This document shows, piece by piece, positions 43,556-53,300 of a stretch of DNA of 64,000 nt (positions within the stretch are counted from its first letter, which is position 1; the number at the start of each line of letters is the position of its first letter). The translations under genes and the position numbers were made by a program. The notes beneath the pieces were generated by a model that was not told the DNA's origin, did no database searches, and saw nothing but the letters and a program-made list of their open reading frames with translations. The stretch lies in contig NZ_AP019829.2 of NCBI RefSeq assembly GCF_007990545.2, positions 682,001 through 746,000 on the forward strand, written 5' to 3'. Source of the stretch: Leptotrichia wadei (GTDB taxonomy: Bacteria; Fusobacteriota; Fusobacteriia; Fusobacteriales; Leptotrichiaceae).

Positions 43556-44644
43556 TTAATTTTTACCAAGTTCATCTGCTACTAATATTGCTGCAAAAAC
43601 ATCATCAGCAGTAACTTTGAATGGCATATTATGGATTGTTTCACCTTCAGCTGTACTTGCTTTTGCCACTTCATATAATCTTTCTTTTGAAACATTTCCC
43701 ATTCCTAGTTCAGCCAATGTTGTTGGAAGTCCTAAACTTTTGCAGAAGTCCACAACTTTTTTGATTTCACATAAACATCTGTTTTCTAAAACTAGCTGTG
43801 TAATTGTTCCAAATGCTACTTTTTCTCCGTGATACATGTGGTGTCCTTCTTCCAAAATTGTAAGTCCATTGTGAATAGCATGAGCTGCAGCAAGTCCTCC
43901 ACTTTCAAATCCAATTCCACTTAAATAAGTATTTGCTTCAATTATGTTTTCTAAAGCCTTTGTGACTACTTTATTTTCTACTGAAATTTTAGCTTTTAAA
44001 CCATCTTCAAATAATGTATCTTTACATAGTTCTGCGATTGCAATAGCGGCTTTTGTAATTCCTCCACCAGCAATTGAAGTGGCATTTGCATCGACACAGG
44101 CTTTAGCTTCATAATAAGTGGCAAGTGCATCTCCAATTCCAGCTACAAGAAGTCTTACAGGTGCATTTACAATTATATCTGTGTCCATTATTACCATATC
44201 AGGATTTGCCTTTAAGAATAAATATTCTTCAAATTCTCCGCTTGGAGTATAAATTACAGATAAGGCGCTGCATGGTGCATCAGTTGAAGCAATTGTAGGT
44301 ACGATGAATACAGGGATATTTTCGTAATATGATATTGCTTTTGCTGCATCAAGAGTTTTTCCTCCACCAATTCCAAATACTGCATCACATTTTTTTTCTT
44401 TTAAAATATCAATATTTCGGTTAATTTCAATTTTTGAACATTCTCCGCCAAAAACTTCAATATGATAATTTATGCCTTCGTTTTTAAAACTTTCAACAAT
44501 TTTATCTTTAAAATTATCAAAAATAAATTTGTCTACTAGTAGATATGCACCATTATTACCACGTAATTTGTAATAAGTCGCTAAATTAGTGATTTCATTT
44601 TTTCCTTGAATATATTTTGATGGTGAATTAATAATTTTTGCCAT
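43556..44644 (-). CDS. gldA: Glycerol dehydrogenase (iron-type alcohol dehydrogenase family)
   Basis: The 362-residue protein has the NAD-binding FGIGGGKTLDAAKAISY, IPVFIVPTIASTDAPCSALS, and metal ligands in AGIGDALATYYEAKAC (Asp), AAAHAIHNGLTIL (His) and YHGEKVAFGT (His). Pattern and length match GldA, which oxidises glycerol to dihydroxyacetone with NAD. Relatives that act on glycerol-1-phosphate or other alcohols cannot be excluded. It has its own promoter and an AGGAGATGA site. It lies downstream of the riboflavin operon but separated by a terminator. Confidence 0.88.
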   Translation of the reverse strand: MAKIINSPSKYIQGKNEITNLATYYKLRGNNGAYLLVDKFIFDNFKDKIVESFKNEGINYHIEVFGGECSKIEINRNIDILKEKKCDAVFGIGGGKTLDAAKAISYYENIPVFIVPTIASTDAPCSALSVIYTPSGEFEEYLFLKANPDMVIMDTDIIVNAPVRLLVAGIGDALATYYEAKACVDANATSIAGGGITKAAIAIAELCKDTLFEDGLKAKISVENKVVTKALENIIEANTYLSGIGFESGGLAAAHAIHNGLTILEEGHHMYHGEKVAFGTITQLVLENRCLCEIKKVVDFCKSLGLPTTLAELGMGNVSKERLYEVAKASTAEGETIHNMPFKVTADDVFAAILVADELGKN

Positions 44645-44686
44645 AAAAAATCATCTCCTAAAAATTTATTTTTATTTATTAATATT

Positions 44687-44714
44687 GTTATAACATATTT
44701 TTTAATAAAGTCAA
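44687..44714 (-). promoter_or_regulatory. Promoter for gldA
   Basis: Read on the minus strand, TTGACT and TATAAC are separated by 16 bases, about 43 bases before the gldA start. Confidence 0.55.
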
Positions 44715-44730
44715 TAGCAGTTTTGAAGTA

Positions 44731-44782
44731 AAAAATCAGAAAATTATTCAGATTTAATATTTTATATAATTTCCTGATTTTT
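44731..44782 (-). terminator. Terminator of the riboflavin operon
   Basis: AAAAATCAG pairs perfectly with CTGATTTTT, extended by AAAATTAT/ATAATTT; it lies about 60 bases past the ribBA stop on the minus strand. Confidence 0.75.
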
Positions 44783-44844
44783 GAATTTTATTAAGTTGAT
44801 TTTAAAGTTAAAGGTTCTTTTTGGATAATATAAATTTAAAATTT

Positions 44845-46065
44845 TTATAAATCCTGTTTTAACAAATGTCCCATTTTTTCCTTTTTTACCTTTAAATAAT
44901 TTTTATCTACATCGTTGGCAGCAATTTCAATTTCCTTGCGTCCAGCAATTCTAATTCCATATTTTTCCAATCCTTCGATTTTCTTTGGATTGTTGGTTTT
45001 TAAAATAATTGATTTTATTCCTAGATCCTTTATAATCTGTGCTGCTACGGCATAATCCCTTAAATCGTCAGAAAATCCCAATTTATGATTAGCTTCCACA
45101 GTATCATAACCTTCGTCCTGAAGTTTGTAAGCCTTTAGTTTATTCAGAATTCCAATTCCACGCCCTTCCTGACGTAAATAAATCAGAAGTCCTTCTCCGC
45201 TTTCTTCCAGTTCATGTAAAGCTCTATGAAGCTGTTCTTGGCAATCACATCGTTTTGAACCGAAGACATCGCCTGTCAGGCATTCAGAGTGAAGTCTGAC
45301 TGTGATATTCTCTTTATTTTTTATTTCGCCCTTCATAACTGCGATATATTCCTTATGTTCGATTTTATCGCTATAACCTGCAAAAGTAAAATTTCCAAAT
45401 TGTGTTGGAATATCAACAGTTGCTTCATTTTTAACTAATTTTTCGTTTTTTTTTATATAAACAATCAGACCATCAATTGTAATTAATTTTAAACTATGTT
45501 TTTGACAAAATTCAAACAAGTCATTTCGACGAGCCATTTCTCCGTTTTTCTTTAAAATTTCCATAATTACAGCCACTTCAGAAAATCCTGAAAGTCTTGC
45601 CAGATCAACAGCCGCTTCAGTATGCCCTTTTCTTTCAAGTACACCGCCTTCACGTGCAATTAACGGAAATAAATGTCCTGGCTTTCTAAAATCCTTTGCA
45701 GTTTTAGCTGGATTTGCCAAATCTTTTATTGTATTTAATCTGTCACCTGTAGAAATTCCAGTAGTTGTACCTTCTAATGAATCGACTGAAATTGTAAAGG
45801 CAGTTCCAAAATAGTCGGTATTATGCTGAACCATTGGATTTAATTCAAGCTCTTCAGCTCTTTTCCTAGACATTGGCACACACATAAGTCCTCGTGCTTC
45901 ATTAATTATAAAGTTCAATGTTTCATAAGTTACTGTATCGGCAGGAATTATCAAATCCCCTTCATTTTCCCTATCTTCATCGTCAACAACCACAACTGGA
46001 ATACCTTTTTTCAAGTCTTCAATCGCAGCTTCGACAGTATCAAATTTTGCTTTATTTTCTGCCAT
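44845..46065 (-). CDS. ribBA: Bifunctional DHBP synthase / GTP cyclohydrolase II
   Basis: The 406-residue protein has two domains. The RibB part (about 1-205) makes 3,4-dihydroxy-2-butanone 4-phosphate from ribulose 5-phosphate: VVVDDEDRENEGDLIIPAD, GTAFTISVDS, TAKDFRKPGHLFPL. The RibA part (about 206-400) opens GTP: VRLHSECLTGDVFGSKRCDC with the three zinc cysteines, LRQEGRGIGILNK, LKTNNPKKIEGLEKYGI. It supplies both precursors for riboflavin. It is the last gene of ribH-ribD-ribE-ribBA and starts 33 bases after ribE. Confidence 0.97.
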   Translation of the reverse strand: MAENKAKFDTVEAAIEDLKKGIPVVVVDDEDRENEGDLIIPADTVTYETLNFIINEARGLMCVPMSRKRAEELELNPMVQHNTDYFGTAFTISVDSLEGTTTGISTGDRLNTIKDLANPAKTAKDFRKPGHLFPLIAREGGVLERKGHTEAAVDLARLSGFSEVAVIMEILKKNGEMARRNDLFEFCQKHSLKLITIDGLIVYIKKNEKLVKNEATVDIPTQFGNFTFAGYSDKIEHKEYIAVMKGEIKNKENITVRLHSECLTGDVFGSKRCDCQEQLHRALHELEESGEGLLIYLRQEGRGIGILNKLKAYKLQDEGYDTVEANHKLGFSDDLRDYAVAAQIIKDLGIKSIILKTNNPKKIEGLEKYGIRIAGRKEIEIAANDVDKNYLKVKKEKMGHLLKQDL

Positions 46066-46098
46066 TTAAATCACTTCTTTCTTTTTTTCCTTTTTTTA

Positions 46099-46776
46099 TT
46101 AAAATCCATTTTTTTGTAAAAATTCCATTGTCAATTTTGATTTTTTTTCTTTATTTTTTAAATTATCAAAATTATCAAATTTCAATATTTTTTCTACATA
46201 TTTTCCAAATAAATCTGTTTCAATATTCACAAAATCCCCAGTTTTCTTCATTCCAACCGTAATATTTTCAATCGTGTGCGGAATAAGTGAAACAGAGAAA
46301 ATTCCATCTTCATCATTGACATCAATTACTGTAAGACTCGCCCCGTCAATGGTTACACGCCCTTTTTCAACGATATATTTCATATTATTTCTATAATTTT
46401 CATCCAGCTGAAACTCATAAACTTTCGCAATTCCCTTATCCGTAATTGACAAAATTTTAGCCTCGCAGTCAACATCTCCCATAACAAGATGTCCACCTAA
46501 AAAAGTTGCAAGCGTAAGCGACTTTTCAAGATTGACAATATCCCCCGCTTTAGCCCGTTTCAAGCCACTTCTCTCAATAGTTTCAAACATCACATCTGCC
46601 GTAAAGTCACTTCCCTTTAATTTGGTAACAGTCAAGCAAACTCCGTTTACAGCGATACTATCTCCAATTTGTGCCTTTTCTACAACCTTTTTTCCTCTTA
46701 TTGTAATTTCAATACTTGCATTTTTTTTCGCAAGATTAATAACTTTTCCAGTTTCTTCAACTAAACCAGTAAACAT
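46099..46776 (-). CDS. ribE: Riboflavin synthase, alpha chain
   Basis: The 225-residue enzyme has two lumazine-binding repeats. The first opens MFTGLVEETGKVINL and has SIAVNGVCLTVTKL; the second opens VMGDVDCEAKIL and has VTIDGASLTVIDVND. It dismutates two 6,7-dimethyl-8-ribityllumazine to riboflavin. A basic Lys/Asn tail (about 195-225) is longer than usual. It lies 33 bases after ribD and shares the riboswitch-controlled transcript. Confidence 0.96.
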   Translation of the reverse strand: MFTGLVEETGKVINLAKKNASIEITIRGKKVVEKAQIGDSIAVNGVCLTVTKLKGSDFTADVMFETIERSGLKRAKAGDIVNLEKSLTLATFLGGHLVMGDVDCEAKILSITDKGIAKVYEFQLDENYRNNMKYIVEKGRVTIDGASLTVIDVNDEDGIFSVSLIPHTIENITVGMKKTGDFVNIETDLFGKYVEKILKFDNFDNLKNKEKKSKLTMEFLQKNGF

Positions 46777-46809
46777 AACTTTCTCCTGATTTTTAATTTT
46801 TTATTCAAA

Positions 46810-47937
46810 TTAATTATAATTTTTTTGCAAAAATTCTATTCCCACATTTTTGTCATAAATATTATATTTCACATTTTCCAAAATCACAGCTTCATCCATT
46901 TTTTCCCTATCAAATCCTGTAATAAAAGACTTCCCTTTTTCATCGCCTAAAATTTTATTGGCAATAAAAATTTCTCCAGCGTCAATTACATTTTCTTCAA
47001 ATGCCTGTGAAATAAGCGATTGTCCACCTTCCAGCAAAATTGAATCAATTCCAATTTCTCCAATTTTACGAAGAATTTCTTTAAAGCTAAATTTTGTACC
47101 ATTTAAAAATACAAATTTAACTTTGCTATTTTCAGAAAAATCCAGCTGCTTTTCAGAATTTTCGTTATTTTTTGATGTGACAATTATTGTCTTTTCATCG
47201 CTATTTTCTTTAATAATATTGTGATTTTTTCCAGTTTTAAAATGCGGGTCAATAATGATTCTATATGGATTTACACCGTTTTCAACTCTTGCAGTAAGAC
47301 TTGGATTGTCAACTAAAACCGTGTTTATTCCAACCATAATTCCCATAAATTTATTTCGATACAACTGAACTTTTTCACGAGCAGTTTCATTTGTAATCCA
47401 TTTGGAATTTCCTGTCTTTGTAGCAATTTTCCCATCTAAAGTTATCGCACATTTTAAAAACAAATACGGAATTTTTGCCATAATATATTTAAAAAACACT
47501 TGATTAATTTTATCGCATTCACTTTTCAAAACATTTTCACGCACTTCAATCCCAGCATTTCTCAATATCTGCACACCTTTTCCAGCCACTTTCGGATTTG
47601 GGTCAGATGAGCCGATAACACATCTTTTTAGCCCCATTTTCACAATTTTTTCAGCACAAGGTGGTGTTTTCCCGTAATGCGAACACGGTTCCAATGTGAC
47701 ATAAATCGTGGCATTCGACAAATCGTTTGAATTTTGAGCAGCTTCTTCCAAAGCGTAAACTTCAGCGTGAGGTCCTCCAAAATATTTATGATAGCCAGTT
47801 CCAATAACTTTTTCATCTTGAACAACAACCGCTCCGACCATCGGATTAGGATTTACCGCCCCAGCTCCTTTTTTTGCTAGTTCAATTGCTATTTGCATAT
47901 ATTTTTTATCAATTTCATTATTTTTATTTGTAGACAT
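46810..47937 (-). CDS. ribD: Bifunctional diaminohydroxyphosphoribosylaminopyrimidine deaminase / reductase
   Basis: The 375-residue RibD has a zinc deaminase domain (about 1-150: NPMVGAVVV, GGPHAEVYALEEA, VTLEPCSHYGKTPPCAEKI) and a reductase domain (about 155-375: CAITLDGKIATKTGNSKWI, MVGINTVLVDNPSLTAR, ILLEGGQSLISQAFEE). It performs the second and third steps of pyrimidine processing. It is the second gene of the operon, 60 bases after ribH. Confidence 0.97.
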   Translation of the reverse strand: MSTNKNNEIDKKYMQIAIELAKKGAGAVNPNPMVGAVVVQDEKVIGTGYHKYFGGPHAEVYALEEAAQNSNDLSNATIYVTLEPCSHYGKTPPCAEKIVKMGLKRCVIGSSDPNPKVAGKGVQILRNAGIEVRENVLKSECDKINQVFFKYIMAKIPYLFLKCAITLDGKIATKTGNSKWITNETAREKVQLYRNKFMGIMVGINTVLVDNPSLTARVENGVNPYRIIIDPHFKTGKNHNIIKENSDEKTIIVTSKNNENSEKQLDFSENSKVKFVFLNGTKFSFKEILRKIGEIGIDSILLEGGQSLISQAFEENVIDAGEIFIANKILGDEKGKSFITGFDREKMDEAVILENVKYNIYDKNVGIEFLQKNYN

Positions 47938-47997
47938 AATTTTAATTTTCCTTTTTATAAATAAAATTATTAGATGTGTTTGATAATCTAACGTTTT

Positions 47998-48471
47998 TTA
48001 TTTTTCAATTTCTTTAATTAAATTAATCATTTCAATTGCAGAAAATGCCGCATCTGACCCTTTGTTTCCTGCCTTTGTCCCTGCTCTTTCAATAGCTTCT
48101 TCAATGTTATTTGTAGTTAAAACTCCAAAAATTACAGGCAAGTCAGTTTGCAACGAAATTTGAGCCACTCCTTTTGAAACTTCTGCACAAACATAGTCAA
48201 AATGTGGTGTTGAACCTTTTATTACAGCTCCTAGAGCAATTATTGCATCATATTTTCCTGTCTTTGCCAATTTTTTTGTAATTAAAGGTATTTCAAATGC
48301 CCCTGGAACCCAGGCAATGTCAATATTTTCTTCAGAAACATCATTTCTTTTTAATACATCTAAAGCGCCTCCAACTAATTTTGAAGTAATAAATTCATTA
48401 AATCTCCCAGCTACAATTCCTATTTTTGCATTTCTTCCATCAAATTTTCCTTCAAAAGTTTTCATTTTCAA
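47998..48471 (-). CDS. ribH: 6,7-dimethyl-8-ribityllumazine synthase
   Basis: The 157-residue enzyme has [55 protein letters not shown] (catalytic His region) and [17 protein letters not shown]. It condenses the two riboflavin precursors, probably as an icosahedral shell of 60 subunits as in relatives. It is the first gene of the operon, about 190 bases downstream of the FMN riboswitch. A GAGAGGATGA ribosome-binding site lies before the ATG. Confidence 0.97.
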   Translation of the reverse strand: MKMKTFEGKFDGRNAKIGIVAGRFNEFITSKLVGGALDVLKRNDVSEENIDIAWVPGAFEIPLITKKLAKTGKYDAIIALGAVIKGSTPHFDYVCAEVSKGVAQISLQTDLPVIFGVLTTNNIEEAIERAGTKAGNKGSDAAFSAIEMINLIKEIEK

Positions 48472-48512
48472 ATCATCCTCTCATTATTTAATTTTTATTT
48501 TCATTTAAAACC

Positions 48513-48548
48513 AAAAAAGCCAAGAATATTAGATTCAAGGCTTTTATA
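48513..48548 (-). terminator. Attenuator terminator between the FMN riboswitch and ribH
   Basis: On the minus strand, AAGCC-TT-GAAT pairs with ATTC-TT-GGCTT (a TT/TT internal loop) and is followed by TTTTTT. Its place in the leader, 5' of the ribH ribosome-binding site, suggests FMN-controlled transcription termination. Confidence 0.75.
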
Positions 48549-48658
48549 ATATAAAGGTAGGTAATTTTAATTTGTAATTACTTTAATTTAGAATTTTATA
48601 TAAATAACTGAGCTATATATAACAAAGTTCCTTAATAATTTCATATTAAAAATTAATT

Positions 48659-48793
48659 ATTTCACTTCTACCATCTAGACTATAACTATCGGTACTGGAA
48701 TTACACCAGTTCATGTTATTTCTATCTTTAATTAAGTAAAAACAACTCGTGGACTTTACCACCGGTCGGGAATTTCACCCTGCCCTGAAGTTT
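48659..48793 (-). promoter_or_regulatory. FMN riboswitch (RFN element)
   Basis: Read on the minus strand it contains the conserved RFN blocks TTCAGGGCAGGGTGAAATTC, CCGACCGGTGGTAAAGTCCA, CTGGTGTAATTCCAGTACCG and ATAGTCTAGATGG, closing with AGAAGTGAA. The order and spacing match the FMN aptamer. It lies upstream of ribH and should repress the operon when FMN is abundant. Confidence 0.96.
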
Positions 48794-48812
48794 TAAATTT
48801 ATTTCCGAATTA

Positions 48813-48841
48813 ATGATATCACTTTTTTACTATAATTACAA
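48813..48841 (-). promoter_or_regulatory. Promoter of the riboflavin operon
   Basis: On the minus strand TTGTAA and TATCAT are separated by exactly 17 bases, just upstream of the FMN aptamer. Confidence 0.65.
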
Positions 48842-48892
48842 GCATTTTTTAAAAAATATATAAATCTTTTTTTAAAAAAATCAGTTCTTTTA

Positions 48893-48921
48893 TTGACAAA
48901 ATTTAAAACATAAGGTATTAT
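48893..48921 (+). promoter_or_regulatory. Promoter for the LRR lipoprotein (and perhaps the effector gene)
   Basis: A consensus TTGACA lies 17 bases from TATTAT, about 105 bases upstream of the GTG start at 49027. It is back to back with the riboflavin promoter. Confidence 0.65.
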
Positions 48922-49026
48922 TATATAAATTAATATTAAATTAATAAATGTAAAAAATAATAAAAAAACATTTATAAAAAATAAATTATATATTAATTTA
49001 AAATAATGATACAATAGGAGGTAACA

Positions 49027-50334
49027 GTGAAAAATACACTTAAAATACTAATTTTTCTAGTATTTATGGCTTGCAGTAACAGTAAAAGCGAGGAATTGAA
49101 AGAAAATAAAAGTACAAATGAACAAATGGCACAAATTAATACAATTCCCAAGCAAGATAAAAGCTGTATTGAGCTAGGGAAATATAATATTAGTGCTGAA
49201 AAAATAGAATTAAAAAATAAAGGATTGGAGGAGATAAATTGTATAACAGATTATAGAAATGTAAAAGTTCTAGATTTACGTTGGAATAAAATTAAGGATG
49301 TAAAACCGTTGAAAAATCTGAAAAAATTGGAAGTTTTAAAAATAAATTTTAATCAGATAGAGGATATAAAGCCTTTGTTAAATTTAATAAATATAAAGGA
49401 ATTGTGGCTACATAACAATAAAATAAGTGATATTAGAGGAATTGGGAAATTAACAAAATTGGAACATCTGGATATAAGTTTTAATCCGCTAAAAAATGGA
49501 ATTAAGGAAATTTCTGGATTGAAAAGGTTAAAAAGGCTCGAATTACGGGAAGTTCCAAAGGAAATAGTGGATTATGTGTATGAAGATTATCATAATTTTA
49601 TGATTCCTGAAAAAATATTTATTGAGCAAAGATATCCAGAACTTGCTAAAAAACGTGAAAATGAAATAAAATATCCAAATTTTTCAAAGTTTGAAGATAA
49701 AATAAACGGTTTTGAAACTGTGAAAATTATAAGGGAACTTTCCACAAAAGAAGTTGCATTGAATAAATTGCCTAACGAAGTTTATAAAATAGTTGATGAG
49801 TATGATAAAAACTCTGAAGAAGCTGATGATAAAGTGGAGGGAGCAGCTTTTTTTACAAATAATGTTTATTCAATATACACTCTTACTTATCCTTTTGCTT
49901 ATGCTGGGCAGTCAAATAGTGAAACTGTCTTTGTGAAAAATGGAAAAGTGATTGCAAGAGATACTGTAAATTTAGATTCTCAATTGGAAAGTATTGATGG
50001 AAATAATCTGTTTTTATCGGCAGTTGCAGCAAGCGGGGGAACAAATTATGCAATAACTGATATGAAAAGTGGACAGATGTGGCGAGAAGAATTCAGAGAT
50101 TTTGGATTAACATCGTCTAAGGGAATGGGTAAAGTTTTTGTAACATCTTCAAAGGAAAATACTGTCAATGTAAGAGAAAGCAATGACTTAGACAGTTCAA
50201 TAATTCATAAATTAGCGAATAATGTTGAAGTTGAAGAAATTTCAGATGAGAAAGACTGGAAATATGTGTATTTTTATAATAAAGAGGGGGGATATTATAT
50301 GAAAGGGTATATACATAAGAGTCAGTTAAGATAA
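49027..50334 (+). CDS. Lipoprotein with leucine-rich repeats and a C-terminal SH3-like domain
   Basis: The 435-residue protein begins at a GTG behind AGGAGGTAAC and has a lipoprotein signal (FLVFMACSNS). About four internalin-like LRRs (residues about 65-165) follow the LxxLxLxxNxIxDI pattern, for example VLDLRWNKIKDVKPLKNL and LWLHNNKISDIRGIGKL. The middle region (about 230-360) is unrecognised. A bacterial SH3-like domain ends it (VNVRESNDLDSSIIHKLANN to about 435). LRR and SH3b suggest protein and cell-wall contacts in the periplasm. It lies 47 bases upstream of the large effector-like gene; a linked role is inferred only. Confidence 0.82.
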   Translation: MKNTLKILIFLVFMACSNSKSEELKENKSTNEQMAQINTIPKQDKSCIELGKYNISAEKIELKNKGLEEINCITDYRNVKVLDLRWNKIKDVKPLKNLKKLEVLKINFNQIEDIKPLLNLINIKELWLHNNKISDIRGIGKLTKLEHLDISFNPLKNGIKEISGLKRLKRLELREVPKEIVDYVYEDYHNFMIPEKIFIEQRYPELAKKRENEIKYPNFSKFEDKINGFETVKIIRELSTKEVALNKLPNEVYKIVDEYDKNSEEADDKVEGAAFFTNNVYSIYTLTYPFAYAGQSNSETVFVKNGKVIARDTVNLDSQLESIDGNNLFLSAVAASGGTNYAITDMKSGQMWREEFRDFGLTSSKGMGKVFVTSSKENTVNVRESNDLDSSIIHKLANNVEVEEISDEKDWKYVYFYNKEGGYYMKGYIHKSQLR

Positions 50335-50381
50335 AATAGCTGATTTTGTAAAAATTTCAAAATTTAAAGGGGGAGTTAATT

Positions 50382-53300
50382 GTGGTAAATAGGAAATTTA
50401 ATGGGGTAGATATTGGAGATAGTGCGGTTGCATTTTTTGAAAAGCTGGCTAAATTAGAAAGTGGCGGAAAGTATAATTTAGCAGATCAAAAATATTATAT
50501 TGGAAAATATCAGATTGGGACGGATGTTTTAATGGACATGGGATGGCTTCCGAAGGGTTCGACTTGGGCAAATGCCAGATTCATTGGTGAAGGTGCCACA
50601 AAATGGAAGTTAAAGGGGAAACAGAGTTTTTTAAATAATCCAGCGGCACAAGATGAAGTAATAATGCGTTCAGTAAAAATGAGATGGGCAACCTTGAAAA
50701 AACATAAGGATAAAATTTGTAAAAATATATCTGTTCCTAAAAATGCAGTTTATATAGCACCAGGAAAAGTTAGAGCTTCTGAAAGTAAAGTAAAAACAAT
50801 AATAATGAAAAAGAGAAATCAAGGATACAAAGCAGAAGATTTGAGGGGTAAAAGTTTTTTGCTTACATCGTCTGGAATGCTGGCAGCTTCACATTTATGT
50901 GGTCAAGGTGCAATGTCTAATGCTTTGGGAAATAATTTTAAAGGTGTCTGGGGAATACCGGTAGATGGAAATGCAATGCCATCATTGCTTTATGCTGTAA
51001 ATTTAGCAGGGCATGATTTATCAGTGATTATTGGATTTAAAGATAATTGTGAAGTGGATCACAAAGTTGTAGAGAAAAATCATACACAAACTGATAATAA
51101 AAATATAAATAAACAGGCTACAATTCAGTCAAAACCTAAATCTAATGTTTCAAGTAACTCTTTACAAACACAAAAAGAAGTTTTGACACTAAATAATGCT
51201 AAAACTGAAAGTGATGAAAGTAATAAAGAAGGTGTATTTTCATTTAATGGTCAAAAATTTGAGGAAGTTTGGGATAGTGAAGAGTATAAAAGGGATAGAG
51301 CTGAAAATGGGAAAGCTCCTGAATTGGCATTTGTAAATCCTGATGAGGCGATTTTGAAAAGGCTGCAAGCTAAATTTCAAGATGAAAATATTTATAATGA
51401 GGATTATGTAAAATATTTAGAAACTAAGACAGGGAAAAAGGTGCTGGAAGAGAATACGGAAGATATAAATGTCATTTTGAAGATGTATGATGAGGCGACA
51501 AAGGACAATGATAAGATTGGGAATGTGATAAGGCAGCATGGATTTGATATTTTAAGGGGAAGAGAGGAAAATAATGAGATTTTGCGGATACAAGATATAG
51601 TTTATTATATTTATTCGTATCCTATTCCTAATAAAAGTGCTATAGAATCATTAGAATATGTACTTGGTCAATATTCAGCAAGATATGTGAAATATCCTGA
51701 TAAAAAACCTGTAAATAAATTCAAGGAAGATAAGAATTATGTGGATAAAATACAAAGTGTGATTCAGATATATGTAAAAGATGGAAAAACTAAAGTTGAA
51801 AAAAATCAGCTACCTGAAAAGTATGACAAGTATATGCAGGGAATAAAGGATATTGATGAAATTGTTATAAAAGTTGCTAAAAAGCCAGCTTTGGAGTTAC
51901 AGAAGACAAGATGTGAAAATTTGATAAGGGAACTTGGAGAAAATGCTGCAGAATATGAAAAAACTTATTCTATTGATGAAAATGGAGTTAGGCAGTTTCC
52001 TTTGTCGAGAAGATTGATTGACAATATAATAATTGAATTTTTGAAGGTGCAAACTGGGTTTAAGGAAGAAAATGAAACTAAGTATTTTGATAACCATGAA
52101 TATAAAGATAGCAATATTGTGAGAAATTATCTTTTATGGTATATAAAAAGACAAAAAGGAATTGATATTCCATCAAAAATTGAAAGTGGGTTATTTAATA
52201 GACTTGAAAAAATTGGGAAGGATATAAGGGTAACGACTGTCTTGAATGACTGGATAACTTCAAAATCGGCAATAAAAGTGCGGAATATTAGGAAAATAAG
52301 TGATTTGATAGATGAAGTTTATGAAAATTACAGGGATAATTCGGATTTTGAAAAGGATAAAGACATTATTTTGGGATTATTTAAAAATAGCAAGGAATTG
52401 CGGGATTATGCGGCAAATGTTGATTCAATGGATTTGTATTCCTTTTACAAGTTATTTTATGATCTGCAAAATATTATAAATCCTACTGGAGAGTTATTTG
52501 TAAATACTAATTGTATGCTAAAATGTACGCTTGGAAGGGATATTAGCCGATTAATCATAAAAGAGGACAGTGTAATGCTTGAAGGCGGAAAACAGGCTAA
52601 TATAAATGATACGAATATTCAGCCTTTTAAATCTTGCAGTGCAATTGGGACTTGCCAGCCTGCATTAATGGGGATGTGGGAGAAAAATACGGATGTAAAA
52701 GTTAGAAATAAGCCTGCATTGCTGGATATTTCAACTATTCAATGTCAGCATGGCGGAACTATAAGTATCGATGACGCTGGACAAAAGGAAGCTGGAACGG
52801 CAGTTACTAAAGATAAGGAAGTTAATGAAGCTGTTAGGGATGCTGATTGTCAATATAAACTGCTGATAAATATTTGTAGCGATGTAAATAATGATTTTAT
52901 GCAAACGCAATTAAAAAAGGAAGCACAAAAATTTTCTAAATGGAACAGATTTAAAAGTAGCACAATGAATGGTGCAAATAAGACGAAAATTCAAATTGCT
53001 GAAAAGGAGACTTCTTCAGAAAAAGAAAAATATTTGAGAGAAAAAATTTTGGATGCATTTAAAGAGGCATATAAAAGTGTAAAACAAAAATCTGGACCTG
53101 AACTTGATACAAAGGGAATAATAAAAAAACATGGGTTAAGTTTGTGTGATTACGAGCAAAAAAACTTTTATTCTGGAAAAATGTTGCCTGTAATAGCTTA
53201 TGGGTATTTAATGCGGGCTGGAAATTTGACAATAACGGAAAATGAAAAAAAACAGATTGAAGCAGAATTAAATAGCGATATAAAAACTTCAAATACAGAA

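Noticed and set aside
48799-49014. 71-residue minus-strand frame upstream of the riboflavin operon
   Set aside because: It overlaps the riboflavin promoter and AT-rich intergenic DNA; there is no start signal and no conserved feature.
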